From NCBI RefSeq assembly GCF_013004375.1, contig NZ_JABERI010000016.1, positions 1 to 64,000 of the forward strand: 64,000 nucleotides of DNA, in the 5' to 3' direction. Of this stretch, positions 62,307 to 64,000 are shown in pieces. A model generated the notes under the pieces. That model did not search any database and was not told the origin of the DNA. It saw nothing but the letters and a program-made list of their open reading frames with translations. The position numbers and the translations under genes were made by a program. Within the stretch, counting starts at the first letter, position 1, and each line of letters starts with the position of its first letter. This DNA comes from Acinetobacter terrae (lineage in GTDB: Bacteria > Pseudomonadota > Gammaproteobacteria > Pseudomonadales > Moraxellaceae).

Positions 62307-63197
62307 ATGAATATTAACCAAGAACAACTGATTATTTTTAAGACTGTGATTGAAAGCGGTTCATTTTCTGCTGCCGCGAGAAAGCTGGGAAAAGTCCCTT
62401 CTGCGGTGAGTATGTCGATTGCCAATTTAGAAATAGATCTGAATTTATCACTATTCCAGCGTGTTGGACGCGAGCCTGTTCCAACACCGCAAGCACTCAC
62501 CTTGTATGAAAAAACAGAACAACTCTTAATCGAAATCAATCAGTGGAAACAGCATGCTTTTGCCTTAAGTGAAGGCTTGGAATCAAGTTTGAATATTGTG
62601 GTGGTCTCCGAGCTGTTACATACGCACTGGACAGACTATATTTCACTGATCGAAAAGCAATTCCCGGAACTGCAAATCAATATTTTTTCAGCACCGCAAG
62701 AAGATGCTTTAAAAATGCTGCTCAATCAGACGGCGCAATTGGCATTGATGTTTGAACGTGAACAATTGGAAAGTCGTGAACAGTTTGTCGAACTTAAACG
62801 TGAAGCCTTGGTGCCTGTAGCTGCAATTGATTCGCCTATAGCTGCATTTGAACAAGTCAGCTATGAGCAAATTTTGCAAAGCCGGCAAATTGTGGTGGCC
62901 AGTCGTGACCGCACTATTAAGCCTGAATTGTTATTTTCAAAAAAATATTGGCGCACGGACAACAATCATTCTGCCTGTTCCATGATTATCGAAGGTTTGG
63001 GTTGGGGGGTTTTACCTTTGGAAATGTTAAATCAAAATCCACATATTAAGCAGCAACTTAAAATTCTTAACTTTTTAGATTTCAGTCCTAAATTTGAATA
63101 TTTTGTCGATTTGGTCTGGAGTCGTGAAAGTCAACTGGGGGCAGCTGCTCGTTTTTTGATTAATCACATCCGAAATTCGCGGAAAAACACAAAATAG
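62307..63197 (+). CDS. LysR-family regulator, AceR-like
   Basis: A 296-residue LysR-type regulator. The N-terminal winged helix (QEQLIIFKTVIESGSFSAAARKLGKVPSAVSMSIANLE, about residues 5-42) and the hinge LFQRVGREPVPTPQAL are typical, followed by a substrate-binding domain with two Rossmann-like lobes (LNIVVVSELLH, LALMFEREQLE, RQIVVASRDR). It is divergent from the aceI-like pump; AceR in A. baumannii activates aceI in response to chlorhexidine, so the same role is likely here. Confidence 0.9.
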   Translation: MNINQEQLIIFKTVIESGSFSAAARKLGKVPSAVSMSIANLEIDLNLSLFQRVGREPVPTPQALTLYEKTEQLLIEINQWKQHAFALSEGLESSLNIVVVSELLHTHWTDYISLIEKQFPELQINIFSAPQEDALKMLLNQTAQLALMFEREQLESREQFVELKREALVPVAAIDSPIAAFEQVSYEQILQSRQIVVASRDRTIKPELLFSKKYWRTDNNHSACSMIIEGLGWGVLPLEMLNQNPHIKQQLKILNFLDFSPKFEYFVDLVWSRESQLGAAARFLINHIRNSRKNTK

Positions 63198-63282
63198 ACA
63201 GGCCTTATACATGCTTTTTACTTGGGTTAAAAGCAGATTGTGATATAACAAATATAGGGAAATAACTTTAAGAACTAGACCA

Positions 63283-64000
63283 ATGACTCAATCAGCCTTA
63301 AACCAATTAAAAAGCCTCACGACGATTGTTGCCGACAGTAGCGACCTTTCCGCTATTGAAAAATTCCGTCCCTTGGATGCAACAACCAATCCTTCACTGA
63401 TTACCGCTGCCGCAAATCTGCCTGAAAATAAGCAACTGATTGAAGATGCATTTGAGCAGGCAAAGTCTGAAGGTTATAGCGGTGATCTTTTAGTTGAACG
63501 TACCATTGACATTCTGACGGTTAAATTCGGCGTTGAAATTTTAAAATTGATCGAAGGTCGTGTTTCGACTGAAGTCGATGCTGCCCTTTCTTATGATACT
63601 GATGCCACGATTGCCAAAGCCAAAGAATTACTGGCTTTGTATAAAAATTATGGTATCGATCAAAATCGTATCCTGATTAAAATCGCTTCAACTTGGGAAG
63701 GCATTCAGGCAGCCAAAGCATTAGAAGCGGAAGGCATTCATTGTAATCTGACACTATTGTTTGGTTTGCATCAGGCTCAAGCCTGTGCTGATGCCAATGT
63801 GACCCTGATCTCCCCATTTGTTGGTCGTATTTTAGATTGGTACAAGAAAGCAGAAAATGTAGATCACTACCCGATTGATAAAGATCCGGGTGTACTTTCA
63901 GTGAAGCAAATTTACCATTTCTACAAACAACACTGTATTAAAACGGAAATTATGGGTGCAAGCTTCCGCAGTATTGACCAAGTCCTAGGATTAGCTGGTT
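63283..64000 (+). CDS. tal: Transaldolase, N-terminal part (runs off the window)
   Basis: Starts at ATG 63283 and stays open to the end of the window (239 codons). Pentose-phosphate enzyme moving a dihydroxyacetone unit from sedoheptulose 7-phosphate to glyceraldehyde 3-phosphate. DATTNPSLI and the Schiff-base lysine in RILIKIASTWEGI (about residue 132) are diagnostic of the TalB type, as are CNLTLLFGLHQAQACADA, LISPFVGRILDWYKK and MGASFRSIDQV. No strong ribosome binding site is seen. The C-terminus lies beyond the window. Confidence 0.95.
   Translation, partial: MTQSALNQLKSLTTIVADSSDLSAIEKFRPLDATTNPSLITAAANLPENKQLIEDAFEQAKSEGYSGDLLVERTIDILTVKFGVEILKLIEGRVSTEVDAALSYDTDATIAKAKELLALYKNYGIDQNRILIKIASTWEGIQAAKALEAEGIHCNLTLLFGLHQAQACADANVTLISPFVGRILDWYKKAENVDHYPIDKDPGVLSVKQIYHFYKQHCIKTEIMGASFRSIDQVLGLAG

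Overview
The window looks like a chromosomal segment of an Acinetobacter species (Moraxellaceae, Gammaproteobacteria). The evidence is the AT-rich composition and long-branch gammaproteobacterial core genes, together with several Acinetobacter hallmarks: an AceI-type PACE efflux pump beside a LysR regulator, a BlsA-like BLUF photoreceptor with its residues at the same positions, dnaB followed by alr, and a cyoABCDE terminal oxidase. No tRNA, rRNA, CRISPR array or complete prophage was seen. I cannot name the species from sequence alone.

Layout. 1-104 is the 3' end of an IS3-family insertion sequence. 0.5-5.2 kb holds a small membrane protein, folK-folB, an ABC1/UbiB kinase, a MoeB/ThiF E1-like enzyme and two AT-rich oddities: a 66-residue ORF and a broken 5' copy of nrdA that still carries a pair of NrdR-box-like sites. 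5.4-10.7 kb is an acyl-CoA degradation cluster (acyl-CoA synthetase, acyl-CoA dehydrogenase, type II 3-hydroxyacyl-CoA dehydrogenase) with a divergent AraC regulator. 11.3-13.2 kb is a TetR/MFS drug-efflux pair. 14-15.8 kb is a sulfonate-type ABC binding protein and permease without an ATPase. 15.8-17.7 kb is prmC-prfA. 18.1-19.9 kb is a tandem triplication of glycine-zipper genes. 20-23.5 kb holds a luciferase-like oxidoreductase, a YiaA-like membrane protein, a remnant of a flavin monooxygenase and a secreted hypothetical protein. 23.5-26.9 kb is the divergent ppsR/ppsA pair.

27-38 kb is mainly housekeeping: an RDD protein, cyoABCDE behind a strongly structured leader, rpsF-rpsR-rplI, dnaB, alr, then the BLUF photoreceptor. 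38.1-41.8 kb is the least understood system here: a four-gene operon of circularly permuted ATP-grasp, alpha-E protein, transglutaminase-like protease and the Anbu proteasome-like peptidase. It has a divergent WYL-domain regulator and an inverted repeat between them. 43.1-43.4 kb hides a short, apparently frameshifted gene on the minus strand with its own terminator.

43.6-49.1 kb has a glutamate-synthase-like flavoprotein and an operon of low-molecular-weight tyrosine phosphatase, murB, an ElyC/YdcF-like protein and an alpha/beta hydrolase. 49.2-55.1 kb holds an iron-type alcohol dehydrogenase, a thioesterase, dnaX, an NlpE-like lipoprotein and a beta-lactamase-fold esterase broken by two single-base losses. 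55.1-59.3 kb is a MaoC hydratase, a large FabG-type reductase and a divergent thiolase with an unusual Ser/Thr/Lys-rich N-terminal extension; together these can run the middle steps of an acyl-CoA cycle. 59.4-63.2 kb has a large lipoprotein with a predicted propeller and a zinc-protease-like motif, then aceI with its divergent LysR regulator. The window ends inside tal (transaldolase).
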